A DNA stretch of 9,388 nucleotides from Lentisphaerota bacterium (GTDB lineage Bacteria > Verrucomicrobiota > Kiritimatiellia > UBA8416 > JAFGTH01), in assembly GCA_016934225.1 (NCBI GenBank), contig JAFGTH010000270.1, positions 1 through 9,388 on the forward strand, written 5' to 3'. The number at the start of each line of letters is the position of its first letter. The first letter of the stretch is position 1. The position numbers and the translations under genes were made by a program. Of this stretch, positions 1 to 6,939 are shown in pieces. The notes below the pieces were generated by a model. The model was not told where the DNA came from. It made no database searches and saw nothing but the letters and a program-made list of their open reading frames with translations.

Positions 1-1
1 C

Positions 2-1075
2 GTGAACAATGTCAACAAAATCATAGCCCCGGAAATAGTCGGATACGAAGCTCTTGATCAAGTCGGCATTGACACCGCAATGATCAAGCTTGACGGCACC
101 AACACCAAGAAGAAACTTGGCGCAAATGCAATGTTGGCCGTTTCACTTGCGACAGCAAAAGCCGCCGCCGAATATTCAGCGCTACCCCTCTTCAGATATA
201 TAGGAGGAACAAACGCAAAAGTGCTGCCTGTTCCAATGATGAACGTCTTGAACGGCGGAGCACATTCGGATGCGCCTGTTGACATCCAGGAATTCATGAT
301 CATGCCCAAAGGCGCATCCACTTTCGCAGAGGCGCTAAGAATGGGCGCCGAGGTTTTTCATGCGCTCAAATCCGTGCTAAAAGGACTAGGAATGAGTACT
401 GCGGTCGGCGATGAGGGCGGATTCGCGCCGGAATTGAAGAGTAACGAACAGGCGCTTCAGGTTCTCATGAAAGCCATTACCACCGCCGGTTATAAACCCG
501 GCAAAGATGTCTTCATTGCCTTGGACCCTGCCGCCAGCGAGTTCTACGAAAAATCCACTAAACGTTATGTGTTCAAAAAAAGCGATAAGTCCCGCCGCAC
601 ATCCGAAGAAATGGCCGACTTCTACGCAAATTGGGTTAAAAAATATCCGATTATCAGCATCGAAGACGGCCTTGCTGAAAATGATTGGACCGGATGGAAG
701 AAACTTACCGACAAGCTCGGCGACAAAATTCAGATCGTCGGCGACGATCTGTTCGTGACTAATACAAAATTCCTTGCGAAGGGCATAAAAATGGGAGTGG
801 CAAACTCGATCCTGATAAAGGTCAACCAGATCGGAACCCTCACAGAAACGCTCGAAGCTATACAGATGGCGAACCGCGCCGGTTATACCTCAGTGGTAAG
901 TCATCGCTCAGGAGAAACGGAAGACACAACTATCGCCGATATTTCCGTTGCAACAAATGCCGGCCAAATTAAAACCGGATCCCTGTGTCGAACAGATCGT
1001 ATCTGCAAATACAACCAATTGCTTCGAATAGAAGAAATACTTGGCGAGGACGCAACGTACGGCGGTATCATATAA
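2..1075 (+). CDS. eno: Enolase (phosphopyruvate hydratase), 5'-truncated by window edge
   Basis: Interconverts 2-phosphoglycerate and phosphoenolpyruvate in glycolysis; cytoplasmic, Mg-dependent. The visible 357 residues align from about residue 68 of the roughly 430-residue family, so the first ~67 residues lie left of the window; the GTG at position 2 is an internal valine, not a start. Family landmarks in fragment numbering: NGGAH (H88), DIQEF (E97), VGDEGGF (E138, catalytic acid/base region), metal ligands D175 (ALDPAAS), E221 (SIEDGL) and D248 (VGDDLF), the LIKVNQIGTLTET signature with catalytic K273, SHRSGE (H301-S303) and QIKTGS (K324). The C-terminus is complete. Slightly odd: two cysteines in the segment SLCRTDRICKYNQ, where I remember Ser and Ala as usual. 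It is followed after 70 bp by the FtsB-like gene, an eno-ftsB neighbourhood seen in many bacteria. Identification is certain. Confidence 0.98.
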   Translation: MNNVNKIIAPEIVGYEALDQVGIDTAMIKLDGTNTKKKLGANAMLAVSLATAKAAAEYSALPLFRYIGGTNAKVLPVPMMNVLNGGAHSDAPVDIQEFMIMPKGASTFAEALRMGAEVFHALKSVLKGLGMSTAVGDEGGFAPELKSNEQALQVLMKAITTAGYKPGKDVFIALDPAASEFYEKSTKRYVFKKSDKSRRTSEEMADFYANWVKKYPIISIEDGLAENDWTGWKKLTDKLGDKIQIVGDDLFVTNTKFLAKGIKMGVANSILIKVNQIGTLTETLEAIQMANRAGYTSVVSHRSGETEDTTIADISVATNAGQIKTGSLCRTDRICKYNQLLRIEEILGEDATYGGII

Positions 1076-1145
1076 AACCGCCGCTAATGCGCGACGGCAC
1101 GCAACGCCCGGCGTTCATGCGCTCGGCGCCAACGGATGATTTGTG

Positions 1146-1457
1146 ATGAATCATTGGGTCGCACTATATCGTTTGGCTTGGACACTGTTGATTATTCTGA
1201 TTATCATTGGTTTAATCTGCATATTTCTGCCGAAATGCAACCAGCTCCGAGAACTGCAAGACAAAAAAGGCGTAATCGCCGAAGATAATCGCGCTATAGA
1301 AATCGAGACCAATGAGTTGAGAACCAAACAGGAAAAATTTAATTCCAACCCTGCGGTCGTCGAGAGAACCGCCCGTGAAATTGGAATGGTAAAACCGGAC
1401 GAGATTGTATTTAAATTCACCAATAGGCAGTCAGTAGCAACTGAGGCTCCTCAATGA
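1146..1457 (+). CDS. ftsB: FtsB/DivIC-family septum formation initiator
   Basis: A 103-residue single-pass membrane protein of the cell-division FtsB/DivIC family, whose members join FtsL and FtsQ/DivIB in the divisome. Numbering from the GTG form, a short N-terminus is followed by one transmembrane helix (about 11-29, rich in Leu/Ile), a charged heptad-like coiled coil (about 33-66) and the family's conserved tail NPAVVERTAREIGMVKPDEI (about 69-88). Length and architecture are typical. The ATG at 1146 is chosen; an in-frame GTG at 1143 immediately precedes it and cannot be excluded. The Shine-Dalgarno match is weak (GGA around 1134). It sits downstream of eno, and its stop overlaps the start of the next gene by four bases (ATGA), so it probably shares a transcript with both. 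A short GC-rich inverted repeat (AACGCC-C-GGCGTT, 1103-1115) lies in the gap after eno but has no T-tract. Confidence 0.88.
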   Translation: MNHWVALYRLAWTLLIILIIIGLICIFLPKCNQLRELQDKKGVIAEDNRAIEIETNELRTKQEKFNSNPAVVERTAREIGMVKPDEIVFKFTNRQSVATEAPQ

Positions 1458-2206
1458 ACAAACAAATACTTACCGTATGCATTAACATGTGCCTGCTCGT
1501 CATGATAACGCTGTCGTTCGGGTGCATAGAGGCCGAACAAATACTAACGCTCGCCAAAGACGGCTCAGGCACATACGAACTGTCGTACACAATACCGGAA
1601 CAAACCATCACACAAATGAAGGGCGTCGCGCAACTCGAACGCGATATATCTATAGCTGCAAGCAACGAAAAACATCGAGAAAATTCATATGACTACACAC
1701 AACTTGTGCTTGATCCATCGGAGAATAAGATCAGATCGGCAATAGCAAAATATGCGGAATTCGGACTCAGCATTGAGCAACTCCGGATTCAGGTAAAAAA
1801 TGCGCAACACGAAGTGTTGTTAAAAGTTAACTTCAATGATATCGCAAAACTCGCAGAAACCGACTTTTTTGCGGTACACGGATTTTCTCTCCAGAAAGAC
1901 CAAAACGGCAGATATATACTCTCGCGGCCCGGCATAGGCAATCAATTCCAGCCTAAAGAACTGACTCCCGAAACTATAAGAACACTGACACCTATACTGC
2001 GCGGTTTCAAAATTTTAACTCGTATTTACACACCAGGCGCCATCATAAGAGCAAACTCCCATCGCGTCGGACGCTACTCCGCGACTTGGAACTTCGATTT
2101 TGACATAGACCCGAACGCCATGCTCAATTTTCAGAAACAAACTATTCGCATCCTGTTCGACGGTAAAGATATCTCTCTGCCGGAAATCAAGGGCCCGTCC
2201 TCTTGA
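1454..2206 (+). CDS. Putative lipoprotein of unknown function (possibly LppM/DUF3153-like)
   Basis: A 250-residue protein with a lipoprotein signal peptide: short basic start, hydrophobic stretch to residue 23 and a lipobox-like LSFGC with C24 as the predicted lipidated residue. The -3 position is Ser rather than Leu, so the lipobox is slightly atypical. The mature protein begins with alternating beta-strand-like text (ILTLAKDGSGTYELSYTI), then a mixed helical middle and a C-terminal segment (about 195-250) that again looks like beta strands. The opening 'dGSG' beta pattern recalls LppM/DUF3153-type lipoproteins; that is an impression, not an established match. Translation is probably coupled to ftsB by the ATGA overlap, and a good GAGG lies 7 nt before the ATG inside a small inverted repeat (1442-1453). 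Its 3' end overlaps the convergent rdgB gene by 20 bp. Confidence 0.82.
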   Translation: MNKQILTVCINMCLLVMITLSFGCIEAEQILTLAKDGSGTYELSYTIPEQTITQMKGVAQLERDISIAASNEKHRENSYDYTQLVLDPSENKIRSAIAKYAEFGLSIEQLRIQVKNAQHEVLLKVNFNDIAKLAETDFFAVHGFSLQKDQNGRYILSRPGIGNQFQPKELTPETIRTLTPILRGFKILTRIYTPGAIIRANSHRVGRYSATWNFDFDIDPNAMLNFQKQTIRILFDGKDISLPEIKGPSS

Positions 2207-2786
2207 TTAACCTTTCTAATTTTTCCCGCGCGCGCGCCAAAGCTATGGCCCGGTGAGAAATGGCGTTTTTTTCTGCCGAAGTCATCTCGCCAAATGTGCT
2301 TTTGTAACCGTCCGGAATGAATAGAGGATCATACCCGAACCCACCTTTGCCGCGCGGCTCATTAGTTATGCGCCCGCGACACTCGCCTTCAATCACAACA
2401 CATTTCCCTGAAGGATCCGCTATTGCCAACACACATATGAACCGCGCCGTCCTGTTCCTTGTAGAGCCAAGTTCGGCCAGAAGTTTTCGGTTGTTGGCCG
2501 CACAATCAACCGGCTCGCCGGCATATCGAGCAGAAAGAACACCCGGAGCGCCACCAAGCACATCTACGCAAAGACCTGAATCGTCAGCCAATGTCCAATA
2601 GCCTGTTGCCTTTGCCAGAGTCGCGGCTTTTTTGACTGCGTTTGCCTCAAACGTCGCTCCATCCTCAATTACTTCCCAATTGCCGCCGATACTGTCCTGC
2701 CCAACCAGATCAACACCAGGCGCCGCAAGTATCTGACGCACTTCCCTAAGTTTGTTTTGATTGCCGGTTGCAATAAGAAGTTTCAT
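2187..2786 (-). CDS. rdgB: RdgB/HAM1 non-canonical purine NTP pyrophosphatase
   Basis: Hydrolyses dITP, ITP and XTP to the monophosphate plus pyrophosphate, keeping deaminated purines out of DNA and RNA; cytoplasmic dimer. At 199 residues it matches the usual family length. Diagnostic motifs: N-terminal ATGNQNK (6-12), EDGATFEANAVKKA (41-54), LADDSGL with catalytic-base D69, the LGGAPGVLSARYAG segment (77-90), GKGGFGYDPLF (146-156) and the substrate-contacting SHR (177-179). The start is set at 2786: GAGGTG sits 7 nt upstream, MKLLIATGN is the standard family N-terminus, and an in-frame ATG at 2834 would add 16 residues the family lacks. The gene is convergent with the upstream lipoprotein gene, overlapping it by 20 bp. 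All key residues are present. Confidence 0.97.
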   Translation of the reverse strand: MKLLIATGNQNKLREVRQILAAPGVDLVGQDSIGGNWEVIEDGATFEANAVKKAATLAKATGYWTLADDSGLCVDVLGGAPGVLSARYAGEPVDCAANNRKLLAELGSTRNRTARFICVLAIADPSGKCVVIEGECRGRITNEPRGKGGFGYDPLFIPDGYKSTFGEMTSAEKNAISHRAIALARAREKLERLIKRTGP

Positions 2787-3012
2787 TCGCAGACACCTCA
2801 ATTCACCTTCACATATAATGGCGTATTTGTCCATTATTCACGGCCAACAACGGAAAAATCGCCACAGTGATTTAACCTGAATCAGGCAATTCGGAAAATT
2901 TTGGACAAAATCACATGATTTACCGCATTGTCATTCGATAAGACACACTGTTTGTTTGCTTGATCCATTATGAAGCTTCGCGCACAATCCGCAATGTGTG
3001 AAAGGATTATGA

Positions 3013-3408
3013 ATGACATCACAAGGCAATAGAAGAATCTTTTTCATCGCCCTGCTGTCGGTTCTGGCTGTTCACAGCATCAGTATGCTTATGTGGCTTA
3101 ATCTGTTGTCAATCTACCAGAACGTGTATTTCTATGAGAGTCAATATCTGCCTCCGCTGGTTCTGTGGACATTGAGCCCTACTCCTCACATGATCGCAGC
3201 GCTCTTGCCCATTCTCAGCGGATTTGTCGAGTTTCTGCTGCCCAGAATGAAACAGAAAAACACCCTGAATGCTTTGATATTATCCGCCAGTCTGTTGTTT
3301 CCTCCATTCTATATGTTCGTTAATTTCCGAGTGTTGTCTTTCCTGGTACAAACATTCGGCGCAATGGATTGCGATTGGTCAAGTTGGAAAATTTTCTACC
3401 TGTTCTGA
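3013..3408 (+). CDS. Hypothetical three-helix membrane protein
   Basis: A 131-residue protein I do not recognise. It is mostly hydrophobic, with three likely membrane segments (about 9-34, 46-76 and 85-115), a basic patch between the last two (RMKQK, 78-82) and a short C-terminal tail containing CDWSSWK. There is no lipobox and no obvious catalytic motif. The ATG at 3013 is supported by AAAGGA six bases upstream; an ATG at 3009 is out of frame. Its stop lies only 7 bp before the dual phosphoesterase gene, so the two are almost certainly co-transcribed, and the small protein could be a membrane partner of the phosphoesterase (inference from spacing only). The 226 bp between this gene and rdgB must hold divergent promoters, but I could not pick convincing -35/-10 pairs there. 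Confidence 0.78.
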   Translation: MTSQGNRRIFFIALLSVLAVHSISMLMWLNLLSIYQNVYFYESQYLPPLVLWTLSPTPHMIAALLPILSGFVEFLLPRMKQKNTLNALILSASLLFPPFYMFVNFRVLSFLVQTFGAMDCDWSSWKIFYLF

Positions 3409-3415
3409 TCTTCAG

Positions 3416-4909
3416 ATGCCCCAAACCACACGCATAGCTGTAATAACAGATCCACATTACACCACCGGTAAAATACGCCCACAACGACACGGCAATATCG
3501 CCGACATATTCTTACAACGCGCCATCTCGCAATTGAATCGCTTTATCCAACCTGACGTAACGCTCATTCTTGGAGATGTTTTGGACGACGGTAATGCGGC
3601 AACAGCCCCATTGGAACGTACGCATCTCCGGCAGATATTCGACCAATTGCAATCGCCACTGTTAATTATCCCCGGCAATCACGACGGCCAAACAAACGTA
3701 TTTTATCATGACTTCATCAAACCGCCCGATATCGTGGATATTCATGGTGTTCGATTCCTTCCGTTCAACGACGAAGACCGCCCCAATTATTGCGCCGAAC
3801 GTTCAGAAACCGATATTGAACGATTTCGCCTTGCCCGCACAGATTTCACCGGACCCATCGTGAGTCTTCAGCATGTCAGCCTCTTCCCGCCTGACGCACT
3901 GGATGTGCCTTATGTGTACACCAACGCGGATAAAGTGATTCGCGCAATGAAAAAGTCCGGCGTTATTCTGTCAATCAGCGGACATTATCATCCCGGAACC
4001 GAAAATATTACCGTTGACGGTATCACCTATATTACCGTGCCCAGTATTTGTGAACACCCATTCCCCTTTGTCGTTATCACCATTCACGAACGCGAAATCA
4101 CATCTGAAATACACCATCTTGCGCTACCGGACAAAATCTTCGTGACGGATTGGCACATTCATACCGAACTTGCATACTGCGCGCAGGATATTTCGTTCAA
4201 GCGCACAGTCGAACTGTCAAAGGTTCTCGGTATCCCTAGTATCGGTATATCCGAACACTCAGGCCAGCTATACTTTAACTCCGAACAATACTGGTCAGGT
4301 CAATGTCTCCACGCCGGCATAGCTTCAGCTACAGCAGACAACAATCGAACAAACGATTATTATGAGCTGACGGCATCCGCCCGCGATCAACGAGTACTCA
4401 TCGGTTTTGAAGTTGACTGCGATTACGGGGGACACCCGTTGCTGCGACCTGCCGATCAAGCGCAATCAGATTTTCTGATCGGCGCGATCCATAGAACACG
4501 CAATATAGACAACCCAAACGCTCCAATACGACGAATTTACGACGAATATCTCTCGACTCTTGAAACATTTCTCACAAGTGGAATAAATATTCTTGCTCAT
4601 CCATTTCGTCTGTTTTTGCGATATAAACACGACATTCCAAAATCACTATTCAAGCCAACCGTTAAACTTCTCAAACAAGCAGGCGTCGCAGCGGAGATTA
4701 ATTTCAATCATAACGAGCCGTCTATCGCGTTCTTTCAGATGTGCGTTGATGCAGGTGTTAAACTAACTTTCGGTAGCGACGCGCACCGACTATGCGATAT
4801 AGGCGAATTCACGCCCCACTTTAATCTGATAACTCATCTGGAATTTGATGGAGACCTGAGCGATATCCTCCTGAACAAAGCCGACCTTGCATCCGTAAAA
4901 ACTCGATAG
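3416..4909 (+). CDS. Dual-domain phosphoesterase: calcineurin-like MPP fused to PHP domain
   Basis: A 497-residue soluble protein with two separate metal-dependent phosphoesterase domains. Residues ~5-235 form a calcineurin-like metallophosphoesterase with every expected motif: D12-x-H14, GDVLDD (D54), GNHD (N88, H89), H153 and GHYH (H190, H192). Residues ~243-490 form a PHP domain (the fold of histidinol phosphatase and polymerase exonuclease domains) with H247-x-H249, E280-H281 (Glu where Asp is common), E332, H359 (GAIH), H395 (AHPFR) and D455-x-H457 (GSDAH). Both metal sites look intact, so both halves may be active; substrates could be nucleotides, sugar phosphates or phosphodiesters, and the sequence does not decide. 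The linker is short (about 10 residues). There is no signal peptide or membrane segment. No clear Shine-Dalgarno precedes ATG 3416, so translation may depend on reinitiation after the membrane-protein gene that ends 7 bp upstream. Domain assignments are strong; the biological role is unknown. Confidence 0.92.
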   Translation: MPQTTRIAVITDPHYTTGKIRPQRHGNIADIFLQRAISQLNRFIQPDVTLILGDVLDDGNAATAPLERTHLRQIFDQLQSPLLIIPGNHDGQTNVFYHDFIKPPDIVDIHGVRFLPFNDEDRPNYCAERSETDIERFRLARTDFTGPIVSLQHVSLFPPDALDVPYVYTNADKVIRAMKKSGVILSISGHYHPGTENITVDGITYITVPSICEHPFPFVVITIHEREITSEIHHLALPDKIFVTDWHIHTELAYCAQDISFKRTVELSKVLGIPSIGISEHSGQLYFNSEQYWSGQCLHAGIASATADNNRTNDYYELTASARDQRVLIGFEVDCDYGGHPLLRPADQAQSDFLIGAIHRTRNIDNPNAPIRRIYDEYLSTLETFLTSGINILAHPFRLFLRYKHDIPKSLFKPTVKLLKQAGVAAEINFNHNEPSIAFFQMCVDAGVKLTFGSDAHRLCDIGEFTPHFNLITHLEFDGDLSDILLNKADLASVKTR

Positions 4910-4937
4910 CACACATTCCGAAAACAGAGACGTCTTA

Positions 4938-5159
4938 CTATTGTTCAGGCGGTTTCGGCTTGATCTCTTGCTTGCTGGGCAACACGGCATCCATCACCCG
5001 CAGAAACTTGTCCATTTCGTCGAACTTCTTGTGAGCTTCGGCCAACATCTGCCGTTCCTCTGGCGTGAATTCCGCGTTTTTCGTCGCTGGTTCGGAAGCC
5101 GGGTGCGTTCCCTCTTCTCCAGCGTCTCCCGCATCGGGTTTGTCTTCTCTGTCTGTCAT
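4938..5159 (-). CDS. Small acidic hypothetical protein (73 aa)
   Basis: A 73-residue protein of no recognised family. The first ~30 residues are acidic, Gly/Ala/Glu-rich and probably disordered. Residues ~31-62 (from TPEERQML to VMDAVLPS) read as one amphipathic helix with alternating charge, and the tail (KQEIKPKPPEQ) is basic and proline-rich. There is no membrane segment or signal peptide. No Shine-Dalgarno is visible before ATG 5159, but an excellent promoter lies so close upstream that the transcript would start at or near the ATG itself. The gene converges on the phosphoesterase gene with a 28-bp gap. The helix-friendly composition argues for a real gene, but with no homology to lean on the call is moderate. 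A longer frame on the opposite strand (4941-5345) looks like an antisense shadow. Confidence 0.6.
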   Translation of the reverse strand: MTDREDKPDAGDAGEEGTHPASEPATKNAEFTPEERQMLAEAHKKFDEMDKFLRVMDAVLPSKQEIKPKPPEQ

Positions 5160-5165
5160 GCGGGT

Positions 5166-5194
5166 ATTTTACTCTTCGCCGACTGCGATTTCAA
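5166..5194 (-). promoter_or_regulatory. Sigma-70-type promoter for the 73-aa gene; predicted leaderless start
   Basis: Reading the minus strand, TTGAAA (5194-5189) and TAAAAT (5171-5166) are separated by exactly 17 bp, matching the consensus hexamers at 5/6 each. The -10 ends only 6 bp before ATG 5159, so a normal start 6-8 bp downstream falls on or beside the start codon. This would give a leaderless mRNA and accounts for the missing ribosome binding site. The spacing is observed; promoter activity is inferred. Confidence 0.6.
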
Positions 5195-5361
5195 GAGAAG
5201 AGACGCCAGAATGATTGAACGGTTTTGCTCGGAATTCTGCGCCTCTTGGGCCTTGAATTCAGCGAACACGGCCGCCTTTTGTCTCTTGCAGACCAGGCTC
5301 CCATGTAGAACTTCCCCTGAATTGAAATCAGTTCACAACGCCTGATCAAAGCCCTTAATCT

Positions 5362-5394
5362 AGGGAACCCGAGGGACAGGCCCCGGTTTAGGCC
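5362..5394 (+). repeat. Dispersed repeat, copy 1
   Basis: A roughly 30-bp element reading AGGGAACCCGAGGGACAG followed by a GGCCCC/GGTTTAGGCC tail. Positions 5362-5390 match 7593-7621 with two mismatches, and CCCGGTTTAGGCC (5382-5394) recurs exactly at 7645-7657. The copies are in the same orientation, 2.2 kb apart. It lies 8 bp past the stop codon of the small lipoprotein gene. Short dispersed sequences of this look often accompany REP-associated (IS200-like) tyrosine transposases; that association is from memory and no such gene is in this window. The rest of 5160-5401 contains only an unstarted open frame on the minus strand. Confidence 0.75.
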
Positions 5395-5401
5395 CTGAGA
5401 T

Positions 5402-5803
5402 TTATGACTGTCGCTTCCAGTTGATTTCGTATGTCCCGTTATCCACAGAACCAAACCAGGACATACGATCCCCGTCCGCCGTGTAAGCCATATCGTCCTG
5501 CCCGTTGATCCGGATCACCGTCCCATCATCGGTGTAATAACCCGTACCGGAAGCGGAGCTTCCGTTGTATATATAAGAATACGACCAGCTTCCATCTTCA
5601 TTAAAAGTTACGGTTTCCGTCCAGTCTTCATCCATCACGGTCTTGGAACGGACTCCTTCCAGATTAACCATAAAAACCTTTTCCGCATTCCAAGTTCCAA
5701 CCACCGATCCGCCGGGCAGCGAATCGTCATCATCACAGCCCGTAAACAGGGCTAACGAACCCATCAGAACCGCTCCCGCCATCAGATATGCACATTTCTT
5801 CAT
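5402..5803 (-). CDS. Small lipocalin-like lipoprotein
   Basis: A 133-residue lipoprotein. The signal peptide (1-22) ends in LFTGC with C23 as the lipidated cysteine, followed directly by DDDD; Asp at +2 is an inner-membrane retention signal in E. coli, though the rule may not apply here. The mature domain (about 35-130) is strand-rich and starts with VVGTW, then has VTFNEDGSWSYSY, a GYYTDDGTVIRINGQ segment and a final MSWFGSVDNGTYEINW. This pattern fits lipocalin-like/META-like beta-barrel domains that bacteria attach to lipoproteins; the exact family is uncertain. The start at 5803 (MKKC) is preferred over 5809 because GGAG lies 7 nt from the former and only 1 nt from the latter. It follows the secreted-protein gene by 29 bp on the same strand, so they are probably one operon. 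Downstream, its stop lies next to the dispersed repeat. Confidence 0.82.
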   Translation of the reverse strand: MKKCAYLMAGAVLMGSLALFTGCDDDDSLPGGSVVGTWNAEKVFMVNLEGVRSKTVMDEDWTETVTFNEDGSWSYSYIYNGSSASGTGYYTDDGTVIRINGQDDMAYTADGDRMSWFGSVDNGTYEINWKRQS

Positions 5804-5832
5804 TTTCATTCTCCATCCACAAATTACTGTCG

Positions 5833-6843
5833 TTAATTGATTCGTTCCTGGATGAGTTGTTCAATCCGGTTTCGCCAAGTCTGGAAATATTGCGTACTGT
5901 TTCCCGTCACCGGATGTGGAGGGCTGCTTCTTCCGCCACCGACCAGAGCTGCCACCCCACCGTCCACATCCGCGACAATATCGGCCAGTTCAGAGGCCGG
6001 TCCTGCTATGTAATACCACTCAAACTGATCGGTCGCACCATCCGCCAGATCATTCAAGCGCACATAGAAGGCATAAGAATTGTCGGACGTCGTATCGATG
6101 GCACTGGTAACGGGATCCTTGTTGAAAATATTATTCATTCCAAGCCCGGCCACAAGAGTGTTTGCCTTGTCGCTATCCGTATGAAAGACAACCCCTTCAT
6201 CCGCACATGTGACACGAAGAGTCTTGGCCTTGGTGTCCTGATCCGCGATCTGGACAAACACTCCTCCGACAAGATTCCCTTTTTCTTTCCGGGGCATATC
6301 GGTTGCGCCAAGCCAATCATCCTGCGTTCCTATCCAATAACGCAAATTGCTCATTGCAACACCACTGACATTCCGGAAATGGGTTGTGACTCTAATGTAG
6401 GATTTGTTTTGAGGCAGATAATAAGTGTTACGAATCTCGAGCGTTTTCCCATTTACATCCGTGGTGCCGACAGAAATGATGGTCCCATACCCCTTGGTTC
6501 CTTCATCATACGCGGTAAAACCGGAGGTGTCAATCACTTGCCCTGCTAGCACGGGATTATCTTTGCGCTCTCCGAGGTTGTTGTTCCACCCATTTGTGCC
6601 GTCACCGCCTTCCGCCACAATATAGACAAGGGCATTATTGGCAATCGTCAAATTGCGCCATTGAGCCAGAGTTGGGTTGTAATATTGCGGTCCCTGTAAA
6701 TTGCCCGTATTGTTGACGGAATCTACGGCACCATTCCCAAAACGAAGTCTCTCATTGTTCAATATATCCGCGCCCTGCACATCTACGGCAACAATAACCC
6801 CTGCTAGCATAAGCCCATACAGACAAGTCAGAATTCTTCTCAT
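5833..6843 (-). CDS. Secreted protein of unknown family
   Basis: A 336-residue protein with a Sec signal peptide: MRR, a hydrophobic core to about residue 20 and a probable cleavage after VQG (24/25). The mature part is Asn/Gly/Thr-rich and beta-strand-like, as in extracellular beta-sandwich proteins. A conspicuous segment at 137-191 (IRNTYYLPQNKSYIRVTT, then RYWIGTQDDWLGATD and MPRKEKGNL) is dense in aromatic and acidic residues and could bind calcium or glycan; a second signature is the FEWYYIAGPASEL stretch (275-287). A Gly-rich linker and a basic amphipathic C-terminal helix (320-336) follow. There is no lipobox, LPXTG, PEP-CTERM or transmembrane anchor. I recognise no named family. ATG 6843 has GAGG five bases upstream. 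It is followed after 29 bp by the lipocalin-like lipoprotein gene, suggesting an envelope-associated pair. The longest antisense frame (5788-6549) is a shadow. Confidence 0.85.
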   Translation of the reverse strand: MRRILTCLYGLMLAGVIVAVDVQGADILNNERLRFGNGAVDSVNNTGNLQGPQYYNPTLAQWRNLTIANNALVYIVAEGGDGTNGWNNNLGERKDNPVLAGQVIDTSGFTAYDEGTKGYGTIISVGTTDVNGKTLEIRNTYYLPQNKSYIRVTTHFRNVSGVAMSNLRYWIGTQDDWLGATDMPRKEKGNLVGGVFVQIADQDTKAKTLRVTCADEGVVFHTDSDKANTLVAGLGMNNIFNKDPVTSAIDTTSDNSYAFYVRLNDLADGATDQFEWYYIAGPASELADIVADVDGGVAALVGGGRSSPPHPVTGNSTQYFQTWRNRIEQLIQERIN

Positions 6844-6877
6844 ATATGCCTCGCTAACTGATTGATAAGAAATTGCT

Positions 6878-6920
6878 TTTCAGGCGACACAGGCACCTAC
6901 CCGAAGGAACCGGTCTGAAA
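6878..6920 (-). promoter_or_regulatory. Possible structured 5' leader of the secreted-protein operon
   Basis: On the minus strand, TTTCAG (6920-6915) can pair with CTGAAA (6883-6878). Between them an ACC/GGT pairing encloses CC-TTCG-GG, a C(UUCG)G tetraloop. This would make a branched hairpin about 35 nt before the start codon, leaving the GAGG free. It matches no riboswitch class I know well. Pairing is observed by eye; function is speculative. Confidence 0.25.
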
Positions 6921-6939
6921 GAGCACTTACATGGTGGGA

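Noticed and set aside
2784..2834. Longer rdgB start at 2834 adding 16 residues
   Set aside because: The family begins with MKLLIATGN-like text, and GAGGTG is correctly spaced before the ATG at 2786.
2840..2930. Short palindromes (CCTGAATCAGG, AAAATTTT) between rdgB and the membrane-protein gene
   Set aside because: Too short and common to call as operators, and no convincing promoter hexamers frame them.
5156..5332. Minus-strand open frame of about 58 codons ending in an ATGA overlap with the 73-aa gene
   Set aside because: Its text (AEFKAQEAQNSEQNRS) looks somewhat coding, but it has no ATG and no ribosome binding site. It could be the 3' remnant of a gene cut by the dispersed repeat; support is too thin to list.
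4941..5345. 134-residue plus-strand open frame antisense to the 73-aa gene
   Set aside because: Its composition (rich in Phe, Arg, Cys) looks like a shadow, and no promoter or ribosome binding site precedes it.
5788..6549. 253-residue plus-strand open frame
   Set aside because: It lies antisense to the secreted-protein gene, which has a signal peptide, ribosome binding site and operon partner; the antisense translation has no recognisable features.
6896..6913. Plus-strand CCGAAGGAACC resembling the conserved core of glutamine (glnA/downstream-peptide) riboswitches
   Set aside because: The expected upstream pairing strand (CGUUCA-type) and the AGUAGG segment are missing, and no plus-strand gene follows nearby; the bases are better read as part of the minus-strand leader.
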